Virus record (IMG/VR): IMGVR_UViG_3300042876_000707
Location: 1 to 36,158 of that record
Length of the DNA: 36,158 bases
From: a virus
Direction: 5' to 3' (one strand)
Part shown: piece after piece, positions 1 through 5,775 of the stretch
Numbering within the stretch: position 1 is the first letter of the stretch
Layout: every line of letters starts with the position of its first letter
Notes under the pieces: model-generated
Database searches by the model: none
Seen by the model: the letters and a program-made list of their open reading frames with translations, nothing else
Told to the model about the DNA's origin: nothing
Translations under genes and position numbers: made by a program

Positions 1-191
1 TATTTGACGAAAATGACAATGACAAGACTGCAACATGCACACTATATTTTCACACTGAAGGAGGCGCTAAATTGTCTGTCGCAAAGGTGTTAGGTATTAT
101 GGTGCATAATGTTGGCGAAGAGAAAAAAGAGGCTGTGCGTGAGCTTGGCAAAAAACTGTTTGCTAGCGTTGATGACCCCACTAAGGCACGT
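1..191. repeat. Terminal redundancy, left copy
   Basis: These bases recur at 35968-36158 with one difference: position 72 is T here and A at 36039. A reading frame runs through the join without interruption, so the redundancy shows a circular or circularly permuted molecule with a unit of 35,967 bp. The mismatch changes a Met codon (ATG) to Leu (TTG) inside the gene. Confidence 0.95.
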
Positions 192-410
192 GATGTTGCA
201 GCTAAGCTAATGAGCGATAAAATGATCGGCAAAAAGGCTTATCTTGTTGCTGAGCCAAACGGTAAATACAAGACAACTAGCTATGGTGATATTTGGCACT
301 ACCCAGCAGAACCGCAAGGTGAACCTCAAGACGAGGCACAGGCAGCAGCTAAAGCCGTCAATGGCGCTGTAGTTGAAGACGATAATATCCCAGACTTTGA
401 GGACCTATAA
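3..410 (+). CDS. Single-stranded-DNA-binding-like protein, C-terminal part (continues from 35811)
   Basis: The frame is already open at base 3 and joins the 3' end of the window, giving a 188-residue protein that starts at 35811. The TTG at 72 is therefore an internal codon, not a start. The part seen here has an alternating strand/helix pattern, a Tyr/Trp-containing stretch (TTSYGDIWHY) and a low-complexity Ala/Glu/Asp tail ending in an acidic patch (DDNIPDFEDL). An acidic tail after a beta-rich core is typical of phage and bacterial single-strand-binding proteins, where it recruits partners. It lies after a Sak4-like ATPase and before the SF3 helicase and exonuclease, which fits a recombination/replication role. 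The family assignment is inference from this context and the tail; I do not recognise a diagnostic OB-fold motif. Confidence 0.6.
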   Translation, partial: FDENDNDKTATCTLYFHTEGGAKLSVAKVLGIMVHNVGEEKKEAVRELGKKLFASVDDPTKARDVAAKLMSDKMIGKKAYLVAEPNGKYKTTSYGDIWHYPAEPQGEPQDEAQAAAKAVNGAVVEDDNIPDFEDL

Positions 411-411
411 A

Positions 412-594
412 ATGGCAACCGTTAAGCGAGTACGCCGTAAAGAGGCCGGATTTGTTGGGGTGAACCTTGCCAAAGATGGTGATATGACTTTGTTCAACCG
501 TCTTGAGCAGGAAGTTAAGGCAACGACAATGAACAAAAGTTTGATCATCCGGCTAGCGTTACTTGAGTATTTTGAAAAACGCGATAGTAAATAA
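412..594 (+). CDS. Small ribbon-helix-helix-like protein
   Basis: Sixty residues. I chose the ATG at 412, one base after the preceding stop, over a longer upstream in-frame start that would overlap the previous gene. A basic N-terminus (KRVRRK) is followed by a short strand (FVGVNL), a helix (residues about 24-37), a turn with NKS and a second helix rich in Leu/Ile/Ala. That order matches the ribbon-helix-helix (CopG/Arc-like) fold of small DNA-binding repressors. It closes the run of genes that begins at 29.5 kb, just before a large hairpin, so it could regulate the operon. The fold is inferred from pattern only; another small DNA-binding or accessory protein is possible. Confidence 0.55.
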   Translation: MATVKRVRRKEAGFVGVNLAKDGDMTLFNRLEQEVKATTMNKSLIIRLALLEYFEKRDSK

Positions 595-599
595 ACATT

Positions 600-674
600 A
601 ACAATTTGGCTAGTCTACCTTATCCGGGGTTTGGTGCCCACCCCCTGACCCCGGTTAAGGCTAGCCAAGTTGTT
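600..674 (+). other. Large imperfect inverted repeat between operon segments
   Basis: The left arm (600-630) begins AACAATTTGGCTAG and ends CCGGGGT. The right arm (648-674) begins ACCCCGG and ends CTAGCCAAGTTGTT. The arms pair as AACAA, TTGGCTAG, CCTTA and CCGGGGT with a few bulges, around a C-rich loop of about 17 bases. No T-run follows, so it is not a standard intrinsic terminator. It could be an RNA processing or attenuation element, or a replication-related structure. A short ORF with a good ribosome site starts 16 bases after it. Confidence 0.7.
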
Positions 675-690
675 CTATAAAGAGGGTAAT

Positions 691-759
691 ATGGCTAAAA
701 AAATTTGCAAAATTTGCAATTCTAATGAGCACACAACAGCGAAATGTCCAAGTAAATAG
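691..759 (+). CDS. 22-residue zinc-knuckle microprotein
   Basis: The ATG at 691 follows an AGAGGGT ribosome site at the usual distance, and the frame ends in TAG at 757. The peptide MAKKICKICNSNEHTTAKC plus three residues contains C-x2-C-x4-H-x4-C, the exact spacing of the CCHC zinc knuckle known from retroviral nucleocapsid and other nucleic-acid-binding proteins. Basic residues flank the knuckle. The gene lies between the large hairpin at 600-674 and the SF3 helicase. Such a short ORF could arise by chance, but the exact knuckle plus a good ribosome site argues for a real product, probably binding single-stranded nucleic acid. Confidence 0.55.
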   Translation: MAKKICKICNSNEHTTAKCPSK

Positions 760-836
760 CGCTTACATAATCGGGCTGTATACCATATATAGCGTGGTGC
801 AAAACCGTAAGCGTGGGGGTAAAATAGAGGGTACAC

Positions 837-2249
837 ATGACACAAAACGAAGAAACAACTGAGATAGTTTTATCTACTACTGAAGAGAAAATGTCGCTAA
901 AACAGAGACAAGCGCGCGCTGTTAGCAGCAAATATCGCATTGTGCGTTTTAGGGGAGCAGTCTTATATCGTGCTGATGCTGGCTGGGAGCCACTATCATC
1001 TGATGAATTTGCAAGAATTTGTTATAAAGTTCACGGCGCCGGAATACGCCAGACGCAAATAAAAGACCTACAACACCTGTTCTTCACTAGCTCTGATGAT
1101 CTAACTAAATTTGCACACTATATCGCAATGCCTGACGGCCGTGTATGGGATATGAAAAAACTTGAGTTTACTCGTGATATATCCCACGAAGACTGTGTTT
1201 ATACAACTGCAGTTAATCCCGGTGATGGCAATTCACACCGAAAATGGCTTGAACAAGTAACGCTTGGTGACAAGGGCTTGGCAGATGATATTATTAAGGC
1301 TTTAGCGCCGGTATTCATGCACAAAAAGCCGTTTGGCGTCTTTTGGTTCCTGGGTAATGGTGCTAATGGTAAATCAACCACGCTCAAAGCGCTATATGCT
1401 ATTTTTGGATCAGAGGCACCGTATACACATAACCGGTGGTTCAGCCAACTTACTGTCAAGCAAATAGAAGACGAGCGCGACACGCCTATGGTCAATGGTA
1501 AGCTTGGTAACGTTTGTCTTGAAAGTAATGATGGACACATTAAAGACACTGGTGGTTATAAAAATCTAGCTGAGCATAGCACTTTTAATGTGCATAAATT
1601 TAATAGCCAGGATGGAGTGCAAATTGACGGAAATGTACACATCATATTTAATGCTAACAATATCCCAACTTTTGCAGATAAGACCCAAGGTGTAAGACGC
1701 CGAACATTCACCATACCTTTTAAGGCATCATTCCCACAAGACAATACTTTTGATGAAAAACTATTTGGTAATGAAAACTTTTTACCAGATTTATTGGGCG
1801 AAATATTGAAAACTACTAAAAAATTAGCAAAAAATGGCTATGATTATAAGTTCAGCGACAAGACATTATTAGCCAAACAAGATTATGACGAAGAGGTTAA
1901 TACTGCTGAGACATACTTTGAAGAGCTTGTGCAGACTGAAATATGGGGATTCACCAACTTCACGGACCTTACGCGAGATTATCAAAAATGGTGTGATGAA
2001 CGTAGCTATACTGCACTTGGCAAGAAGTCAATTGCTCACGCCGCAAAGGTGGTTGGGTACGAACGCAAGTCATTTAAGCGTGATGGCAAGCTAACAACTA
2101 GATATGTTTGTAATGATCACGATCCTGAAGATTTGCTTGAGTTAACACAACGATGGGGCATGTTCCAAAAAGCAGACAGTAAAATTGAGCTGGACGTAGC
2201 AGAAAACACGGTTGACAATACTTACGACAAACTGCTTAAGTTACTATAA
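837..2249 (+). CDS. SF3 helicase, phage/plasmid primase-helicase (D5-like) family
   Basis: This 470-residue protein carries a superfamily 3 helicase core: Walker A GNGANGKSTT (about residues 171-180), an acidic Walker B-like segment (VCLESNDGHI) and the Asn/Arg region FNANNIPTFADKTQGVRRR, which matches motif C and an arginine finger. This family unwinds DNA at replication origins as a hexamer. The first 140 or so residues are too short and lack the acidic motifs of an archaeo-eukaryotic primase domain, so it looks like a helicase without an attached primase. The start has an AGAGGGT ribosome site five bases upstream. Its stop overlaps the next start (TAATG), so the two are translationally coupled. 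With no DNA polymerase in the genome, it probably loads host replication enzymes. Confidence 0.9.
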   Translation: MTQNEETTEIVLSTTEEKMSLKQRQARAVSSKYRIVRFRGAVLYRADAGWEPLSSDEFARICYKVHGAGIRQTQIKDLQHLFFTSSDDLTKFAHYIAMPDGRVWDMKKLEFTRDISHEDCVYTTAVNPGDGNSHRKWLEQVTLGDKGLADDIIKALAPVFMHKKPFGVFWFLGNGANGKSTTLKALYAIFGSEAPYTHNRWFSQLTVKQIEDERDTPMVNGKLGNVCLESNDGHIKDTGGYKNLAEHSTFNVHKFNSQDGVQIDGNVHIIFNANNIPTFADKTQGVRRRTFTIPFKASFPQDNTFDEKLFGNENFLPDLLGEILKTTKKLAKNGYDYKFSDKTLLAKQDYDEEVNTAETYFEELVQTEIWGFTNFTDLTRDYQKWCDERSYTALGKKSIAHAAKVVGYERKSFKRDGKLTTRYVCNDHDPEDLLELTQRWGMFQKADSKIELDVAENTVDNTYDKLLKLL

Positions 2250-2995
2250 TGGCAAGCCTGAAAACAAGATTTGAAGAAATAATACACATGACTTGGGGCG
2301 AGTTCATAGAGCTTGAGCAAGACAAGTCTTCTACTGTTGATGATGTTGTTTTGTGTGCGTTGGTGCGTACTTGCGCCGATACTGACGATATATCTGCTAT
2401 TAAGCTAGCCTTTGACCGTGTTGATGGTCTACTTGAAACTCTTATTGAAATAAAAGTGCCCAAGTTTTATGTACGTTATGTCAATGCAAAAGAAATTGAA
2501 CCCGGAGCGAAGCAAATAGAGGCCCCAGGAACGGCTAAAAAAGAAGAAGACGTTAGTTATGACCCGGCAACTGCAAAACTGCGTGAAACACTGAAGGAAA
2601 TGCGTAAAATGCCCCGTGATGTGATCCGGGTAGTACGTCTTTATAAAAAACGCATTGAAAAAGGCGAAAAAGTTGAGCACGACCCAAAGGTTAAATCTGT
2701 CATCGTGGCAAATTTATTGAAAAATGTGCAAAAGGGTAGGTTTAAGGCCGTTGAATTGGTTTTTGACCAAATTGATGGCAAATTACCGAAAGCTATTAAC
2801 CTTCTTGGTGGTAGTGATGTTTATGTTGATGATTATAGTGTGTTGGTTGCCCCAGCACATGCACAGCTTGGTGAGGATGGCGTATATTATGCCGAAAATC
2901 AAATAATGACTACTGCCTGGTTGCGTGGTTTTGCTAACAGCCAGAAGGGGTTAGAAATACTAGCGGAGGGGTTAGAAGATGAGCAGGGAGAGTAA
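2249..2995 (+). CDS. Probable small terminase subunit with an internally duplicated domain
   Basis: This protein has 248 residues. Two segments resemble each other: residues 30-76, containing AIKLAFDRVDG followed by LLETLIEI and FYV, and residues 148-193, containing AVELVFDQIDG followed by LPKAINLL and VYV. The helix pattern A-x-x-L-x-F-D-R-x-x-G is typical of phage small terminase subunits and related DNA-packaging proteins, in which it usually occurs once. A charged linker (KEEDVSYD onward) separates the copies, and the C-terminus is acidic. It starts by TAATG reinitiation after the helicase and overlaps the nuclease gene. Being in the early block, far from the large terminase on the linear map, it is placed unusually. 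The assignment is inference from the repeat motif; a replication accessory protein is the main alternative. Confidence 0.5.
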   Translation: MASLKTRFEEIIHMTWGEFIELEQDKSSTVDDVVLCALVRTCADTDDISAIKLAFDRVDGLLETLIEIKVPKFYVRYVNAKEIEPGAKQIEAPGTAKKEEDVSYDPATAKLRETLKEMRKMPRDVIRVVRLYKKRIEKGEKVEHDPKVKSVIVANLLKNVQKGRFKAVELVFDQIDGKLPKAINLLGGSDVYVDDYSVLVAPAHAQLGEDGVYYAENQIMTTAWLRGFANSQKGLEILAEGLEDEQGE

Positions 2996-3266
2996 TTTAC
3001 AGTCTGATATTCGTAAATTTTTAAAAAGCAAGGGTTGTTATGTGATCGTGGTAAAGCCACAACCTGGCATACCAGATGGGTGCCCAGACATTATTTTTAT
3101 GCTAGAGGGCTTTTGGGGGGCTATTGAAGTAAAGGCTGCCCCATCTTCAAAATACCAACCACTACAACTAGAAACGCTGGAAAAATTTAACGCTTGGTCT
3201 TGGGCAAGGCGTGTTGATCCCAGTAGTTGGCTAAGCATAAAAGCTGAGCTGGAGGTTATGCTATGA
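2979..3266 (+). CDS. VRR-NUC domain nuclease
   Basis: At 95 residues this is a stand-alone VRR-NUC (PD-(D/E)XK) domain. An N-terminal helix with acidic residues (SRESNLQSDI) leads to GIPDGCPDIIF, with the metal-binding Asp, then GAIEVKA, with the E-x-K pair, and a C-terminal helix with Q-x-L. Members of this family cleave branched or structured DNA and are common in phages as Holliday-junction-resolvase-like enzymes. It probably resolves replication or packaging intermediates. The start lies within the previous gene behind a GGAGGGG ribosome site, and the end overlaps the next gene by four bases (ATGA). Confidence 0.85.
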   Translation: MSRESNLQSDIRKFLKSKGCYVIVVKPQPGIPDGCPDIIFMLEGFWGAIEVKAAPSSKYQPLQLETLEKFNAWSWARRVDPSSWLSIKAELEVML

Positions 3267-3448
3267 GGAAAACCCCAGAAGAGGCCCAAAAAGTAGAACG
3301 CTGTAAAACTGGAAAGAAAAAATCAACTCATGCACAGGCGAAAAAAGAGGCAAAATTTTTGAAATATCATAAAAAATACCCAGACATGGTACCACAGGCA
3401 TACAAGTGTAAGACTTGTGGCTGGTGGCACGTAGGTAACGCCGTATGA
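3263..3448 (+). CDS. Small zinc-ribbon-like phage protein
   Basis: This 61-residue protein has a strongly basic N-terminal two thirds (RKTPEEAQ, GKKKSTHAQAKKEAK) and ends in YKCKTCGWWHVG. The C-x2-C-G-W-W-H pattern recurs in small phage proteins of unknown function encoded beside nucleases and recombination genes. Two Cys and a nearby His suggest one zinc site, perhaps completed by the upstream Cys or by a dimer. It is translationally coupled on both sides by ATGA overlaps and has its own GGAGG ribosome site inside the upstream gene. It is likely a nucleic-acid-binding helper of the nuclease module. Confidence 0.65.
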   Translation: MRKTPEEAQKVERCKTGKKKSTHAQAKKEAKFLKYHKKYPDMVPQAYKCKTCGWWHVGNAV

Positions 3449-3975
3449 TCATATACCACGATGTTGAGCAAGGTACGCCAAAATGGTTTAAATTGCGCGA
3501 GGGGCTTTGGACCGGTTCAGTAGCAATTAGACTATTACAAGGCAAGACCTTTATAGAACAGAAAATTACTGACTTTGTGCATCGGCGTGGCCATTCGCTT
3601 GAAATAGTCGCTATTCGTGAATATGAGCGTGCGTATCACACTAAAGTAAAACGACCTGGGTTTGTCACCAATACTGTATATACCAATGCTGGATATAGCC
3701 CAGACGGTATAGATGGTGCTTGGCTGCTAGAGTGTAAGGCCTTTGAAGGCAAAAAACACGAAGACATGGTTGCTGAAAAAATCCCCTTGGTGGTATTAGT
3801 GCAAATTTACTTCGGTATGATTATAACCGGCAAACGAAAAGCGCGGCTGCTTGCGTTCAACCCTGAATACGAACAACAGCTAACAGTTGTTGAAATATTT
3901 TACGATAAATTAATAGGCAACAATATTCGTAAAAAATTACGCCTAGATATGAAAAACCGCCGTACTAACAAGTAG
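3445..3975 (+). CDS. YqaJ/lambda-exonuclease-type recombination nuclease
   Basis: The 176-residue protein shows the hallmarks of the YqaJ viral recombinase family. QGTPKWFKLREGLWTGS matches the N-terminal motif Q-G-T-x-x-W. RGHSLEIVAIREYE supplies the first Glu. SPDGIDGAWLLECKAFEG supplies the catalytic Asp and the E-x-K pair of the PD-(D/E)XK core. Members are 5'-3' exonucleases that produce single-stranded tails for annealing or strand exchange. Here the partners are probably the Sak4-like ATPase (34790) and the single-strand-binding-like protein (35811). It starts inside the preceding gene and is the last gene of the + strand block, followed by a gene-poor regulatory stretch. Confidence 0.85.
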   Translation: MIIYHDVEQGTPKWFKLREGLWTGSVAIRLLQGKTFIEQKITDFVHRRGHSLEIVAIREYERAYHTKVKRPGFVTNTVYTNAGYSPDGIDGAWLLECKAFEGKKHEDMVAEKIPLVVLVQIYFGMIITGKRKARLLAFNPEYEQQLTVVEIFYDKLIGNNIRKKLRLDMKNRRTNK

Positions 3976-4030
3976 CTCGGCGGCGATATTTCTTGAATAT
4001 CTGTGCACTTGGCAGCTCTTCAAAATACAT
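3965..4030 (-). CDS. Possible 21-residue ORF at the 3' edge of the exonuclease gene
   Basis: An ATG at 4030 has GAGG nine bases upstream and encodes MYFEELPSAQIFKKYRRRATC. The frame stays open upstream to about 4076 with a plausible sequence (SKSNTLEAYK) but no ATG, GTG or TTG. An ATT at 4063 preceded by AAGGAA could be a rare start. It overlaps the end of the exonuclease gene on the opposite strand by 11 bases. It may be a remnant or chance, and I give it low weight. Confidence 0.2.
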   Translation of the reverse strand: MYFEELPSAQIFKKYRRRATC

Positions 4031-4101
4031 TTTGTAGGCCTCAAGTGTGTTTGATTTACTAATACAATATTCCTTGCTTAGTACCTATATTTTACCACAC
4101 A

Positions 4102-4130
4102 TTGACATTCTACCCCTGTTATGATAAGAT
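4102..4130 (+). promoter_or_regulatory. Promoter of small RNA 1
   Basis: TTGACA (4102-4107), a 17-base spacer and TAAGAT (4125-4130), with an extended -10 TGA directly before the hexamer. No ORF follows before the terminator at 4140-4201, so the expected product is an RNA of about 65 nt starting near 4137. Confidence 0.75.
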
Positions 4131-4136
4131 GTGCTT

Positions 4137-4201
4137 ACTGACCGCTCCCACCAAAGATCAGCGTTCCAAATTGCAAATCTCTTTGGGCGCGGTCTTTTTT
4201 T
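4137..4201 (+). ncRNA. Candidate small RNA 1 (about 65 nt)
   Basis: This is a complete promoter-to-terminator unit without a coding frame. Nearly the whole transcript forms one hairpin: left arm GACCGCTCCCACCAAAGA (4140-4157) pairs with TCTTTGGGCGCGGTC (4180-4194), followed by seven T. The 22-base loop starts with TCAGCGTTCC (4158-4167), the exact reverse complement of GGAACGCTGA at 29500-29509 in the leader downstream of the early promoter at 29456. Seven of these bases (GGAACGC) also occur in the leader downstream of the promoter at 32944. I infer an antisense-type regulator of early mRNA. A plain terminator downstream of an unrelated start is the alternative. Confidence 0.6.
4140..4201 (+). 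terminator. Intrinsic terminator, + strand
   Basis: A long GC-rich stem (GACCGC, CCCA and AAAGA paired with their complements) is followed by TTTTTTT at 4195-4201. It ends small RNA 1 and would also stop read-through from the early block. Confidence 0.85.
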
Positions 4202-4210
4202 ATTTAAAGC

Positions 4211-4237
4211 AAAAAACCCCTTTACGTGGGGCTTTTT
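4211..4237 (-). terminator. Bidirectional intrinsic terminator
   Basis: CCCC and GGGG arms around TTTACGT are flanked by six A on the left and five T on the right. On the - strand it lies directly behind the 14-residue ORF at 4239-4283; on the + strand it backs up the terminator at 4195. Confidence 0.8.
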
Positions 4238-4238
4238 A

Positions 4239-4283
4239 CTAAGCGAGTGTATGCCTGATATTTAACTTAATCTTTGTTTTCAT
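4239..4283 (-). CDS. 14-residue leaderless peptide MKTKIKLNIRHTLA
   Basis: The ATG at 4283 is preceded by exactly six bases (AGCGTT) and then TATAAT (4295-4290), the same geometry as at several larger - strand genes here. There is no ribosome site, so the transcript would be leaderless. The frame ends in TAG two bases before the terminator stem, making a self-contained promoter-ORF-terminator unit. The peptide is basic, with alternating Lys and hydrophobic residues. It could be a micro-peptide, or the ORF could be incidental to another short RNA. Confidence 0.4.
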   Translation of the reverse strand: MKTKIKLNIRHTLA

Positions 4284-4300
4284 AACGCTATTATAGCGTT
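4284..4300 (-). promoter_or_regulatory. Palindromic promoter/operator of the 14-residue ORF
   Basis: AACGCTATTATAGCGTT is a perfect 8-base inverted repeat around one central T. On the - strand it contains TATAAT as a -10 hexamer. A promoter embedded in a palindrome suggests control by a dimeric repressor, for which the ribbon-helix-helix protein at 412 is one candidate; that link is inference. Confidence 0.55.
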
Positions 4301-4368
4301 GAGACTTATGTGTTGAGGTGGAGTTTGGGAGGTTTTTAACTGATTAAGGTGCGACACTCACTTTATTA

Positions 4369-4398
4369 TAGACATAAGCGTGATACTTTTGCTATACT
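4369..4398 (+). promoter_or_regulatory. Promoter of small RNA 2
   Basis: TAGACA (4369-4374), an 18-base spacer and TATACT (4393-4398), with extended -10 TGC immediately before the hexamer. The only thing downstream before the terminator is the candidate RNA at 4405-4467. Confidence 0.7.
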
Positions 4399-4404
4399 AA
4401 TGGC

Positions 4405-4467
4405 CGTGAGATGTAGTTCACAGAGGTGTGAACAAAAAAACGAGCGCTGTGCGAGGGCGCTCGTTTT
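4405..4467 (+). ncRNA. Candidate small RNA 2 (about 63 nt)
   Basis: The transcript would hold a perfect hairpin, GTTCACAGAGGTGTGAAC (4416-4433; seven-base stem, GAGG loop), a run of seven A, and the terminator hairpin CGAGCGC/GCGCTCG. No start codon with a ribosome site is present. The segment ACAGAGGTG (4420-4428) is the reverse complement of CACCTCTGT, which occurs at 29386-29394 and 29420-29428, downstream of the consensus promoter at 29343-29370. I infer a second antisense-type RNA. The GAGG loop also resembles a ribosome site, so binding to the anti-Shine-Dalgarno sequence is an alternative. Confidence 0.55.
4434..4467 (-). terminator. Terminator at the end of the late block, bidirectional
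   Basis: AACGAGCGC (4439-4447) pairs with GCGCTCGTT (4457-4465). On the - strand the stem is followed by seven T (complement of 4434-4440), about 20 bases after the holin stop. On the + strand four T follow, ending small RNA 2. Confidence 0.9.
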
Positions 4468-4486
4468 GATTTATAGCGTGTGTGTT

Positions 4487-4744
4487 TTAATTATCGCCTT
4501 TGGCTCCGCCACCGGCTTTTGCTGCAATAGCTGTTATACCAACAGCCCCTAGTGCAAGGTATAAGCCTTGTGCAACAGTTATATCGGCAATGCCAAGCGG
4601 CACATCTAATACGGCCACTAACACGCCAACCACTAGGGCAATTAAAATTGTGACAAAACCTGTCACTTGCGGCAAGGCCATTTTGACCATTTGCGTCACC
4701 GCGATTATCAATAAAGGGATTAATATTGCTGCATCTACTACCAT
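4487..4744 (-). CDS. Holin
   Basis: This 85-residue protein is almost wholly hydrophobic apart from its ends. Predicted membrane segments lie near residues 5-24 (ILIPLLIIAVTQMV), 30-50 (FVTILIALVVGVLVAVL) and 58-77 (VAQGLYLALGAVGITAIAA), followed by a short Gly/Lys/Asp tail. Size and topology match phage holins, which form holes in the cytoplasmic membrane and set lysis timing. It lies four bases after the CHAP endolysin gene and is the last late gene before the terminator at 4434-4467. The ribosome site AAGGAGT lies just upstream in the gap. Confidence 0.85.
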   Translation of the reverse strand: MVVDAAILIPLLIIAVTQMVKMALPQVTGFVTILIALVVGVLVAVLDVPLGIADITVAQGLYLALGAVGITAIAAKAGGGAKGDN

Positions 4745-4748
4745 GATT

Positions 4749-5699
4749 TTACTCCTTACCTGTTATTTTACGCCATAATGAACGAAGCCAGCCAGTGACC
4801 TCTTGATCAGTTTTAGCGTCTTCTGCAATTTTAGCGTCAAGATCGGCTTGGGCTTTCGCCGCCTTCTCTTCAGCTAACTTCAATTGATCAGTAACAGCTT
4901 TTAGCTGTTCGGCTGTAGGCCGGTCATCAAGCTCATCAATAAGCTTACGTGCTGCCGCTAAATCAGCTTGGGCCGTTTTTAGCGCTGCCTGTAGGCTATA
5001 AATCTGTTGATCCCAACGGTCATTAACTGCATTTTTGCCAACTTCTTGCCAGTGTGTAGCTTGGTCTGCCTCTGGGTTGTCGCTGATTCGTTCAATAGCG
5101 GTAAGGTCGCTTACCCCTACAATATTTTTTCTAAATTCTTCACGGGTCATGTTGCGACCCCTGACCTGATACATAAGCTTGTTGTATCGGCCAAAATAAT
5201 TGTCTAAATCTGGTATAGGCATTTCATCTGCTCCTTGTTCTATATAAGTTTTAATTCTATAAACGTGAGGGTTTTTGCCAACGCGCCAGCTCTCACCTTC
5301 ACTACCGATACGAGCTGAATACACATATGCACCATCAACAAGACGGCGAGTAGTGCCCGGCATGTTCACATTCTCTTCAAATACGCGTCCACCACTAAGC
5401 TGTAGTGCTATGTGGCCGTATGTTCCATATTCATAACAAATAAAGTCACCGCGTCTGCGCTGATCCCAGGGCACTTCTACTGCGTGCCCTTGGCGTACTA
5501 AAGTCTGACCTACATATCGCGCATCACCACGAGCAGAAAAAGGGCTTGGCACCTCTGTCATTTCTGCCAAAAACCACTTGTTCAACGTAACGCATTGCCC
5601 AGTCAAATTGCCATCAACAGGGGTTTGGTTGTGTGCAGGAAAAAATATACCAACACGAGCAGCCGCATAATCGTCTGCATTAGGCGCTATGCGTGGCAT
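4749..5699 (-). CDS. CHAP-domain endolysin
   Basis: In this 316-residue protein the N-terminal half is a CHAP-type (NlpC/P60 superfamily) peptidoglycan amidase or endopeptidase. The catalytic Cys36 lies in GQCVTLNKWFL, His96 in YGTYGHIALQL, and the polar residue after it in RVFEENVN (about 106-112). Residues about 225-300 form an Ala/Lys/Glu/Asp-rich coiled coil (repeats such as LAEEKAAKAQADLDAK), and the C-terminus has a Trp-rich basic end (GWLRSLWRKITGK) that could contact the membrane. There is no signal peptide, so release depends on the neighbouring holin. The ATG at 5699 has AGAGGT upstream, inside the small overlapping ORF 5680-5769. Confidence 0.85.
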   Translation of the reverse strand: MPRIAPNADDYAAARVGIFFPAHNQTPVDGNLTGQCVTLNKWFLAEMTEVPSPFSARGDARYVGQTLVRQGHAVEVPWDQRRRGDFICYEYGTYGHIALQLSGGRVFEENVNMPGTTRRLVDGAYVYSARIGSEGESWRVGKNPHVYRIKTYIEQGADEMPIPDLDNYFGRYNKLMYQVRGRNMTREEFRKNIVGVSDLTAIERISDNPEADQATHWQEVGKNAVNDRWDQQIYSLQAALKTAQADLAAARKLIDELDDRPTAEQLKAVTDQLKLAEEKAAKAQADLDAKIAEDAKTDQEVTGWLRSLWRKITGKE

Positions 5700-5769
5700 C
5701 TTCTACCTCTGGCTCAATAGCTGGGGCTGGCCTATTTTGTTTGCTTTTACGCTTTGGTAAACCTAACAT
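5680..5769 (-). CDS. 29-residue leaderless ORF overlapping the endolysin start
   Basis: The ATG at 5769 follows TGT TATAAT and six bases (CAAATT), the recurring leaderless-start pattern of this genome. The frame encodes a basic N-terminus (MLGLPKRKSKQNRP) and a Pro/Glu-rich C-terminus (PAPAIEPEVEDATHSA). It runs 20 bases into the endolysin gene in another frame. Because the endolysin ribosome site lies inside it, its translation could set endolysin expression. It may be a small lysis-region protein or a leader peptide; I recognise no family. Confidence 0.45.
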   Translation of the reverse strand: MLGLPKRKSKQNRPAPAIEPEVEDATHSA

Positions 5770-5775
5770 AATTTG

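Noticed and set aside
72-74. TTG as start of a separate gene
   Set aside because: The frame is open upstream across the join and the real start is the ATG at 35811, so TTG is an internal codon.
1-191. True direct terminal repeats of a linear genome, as in T7
   Set aside because: The repeat is inside a gene that reads continuously across the join, which is better explained by a circular map; a linear form with terminal repeats cannot be excluded without read ends.
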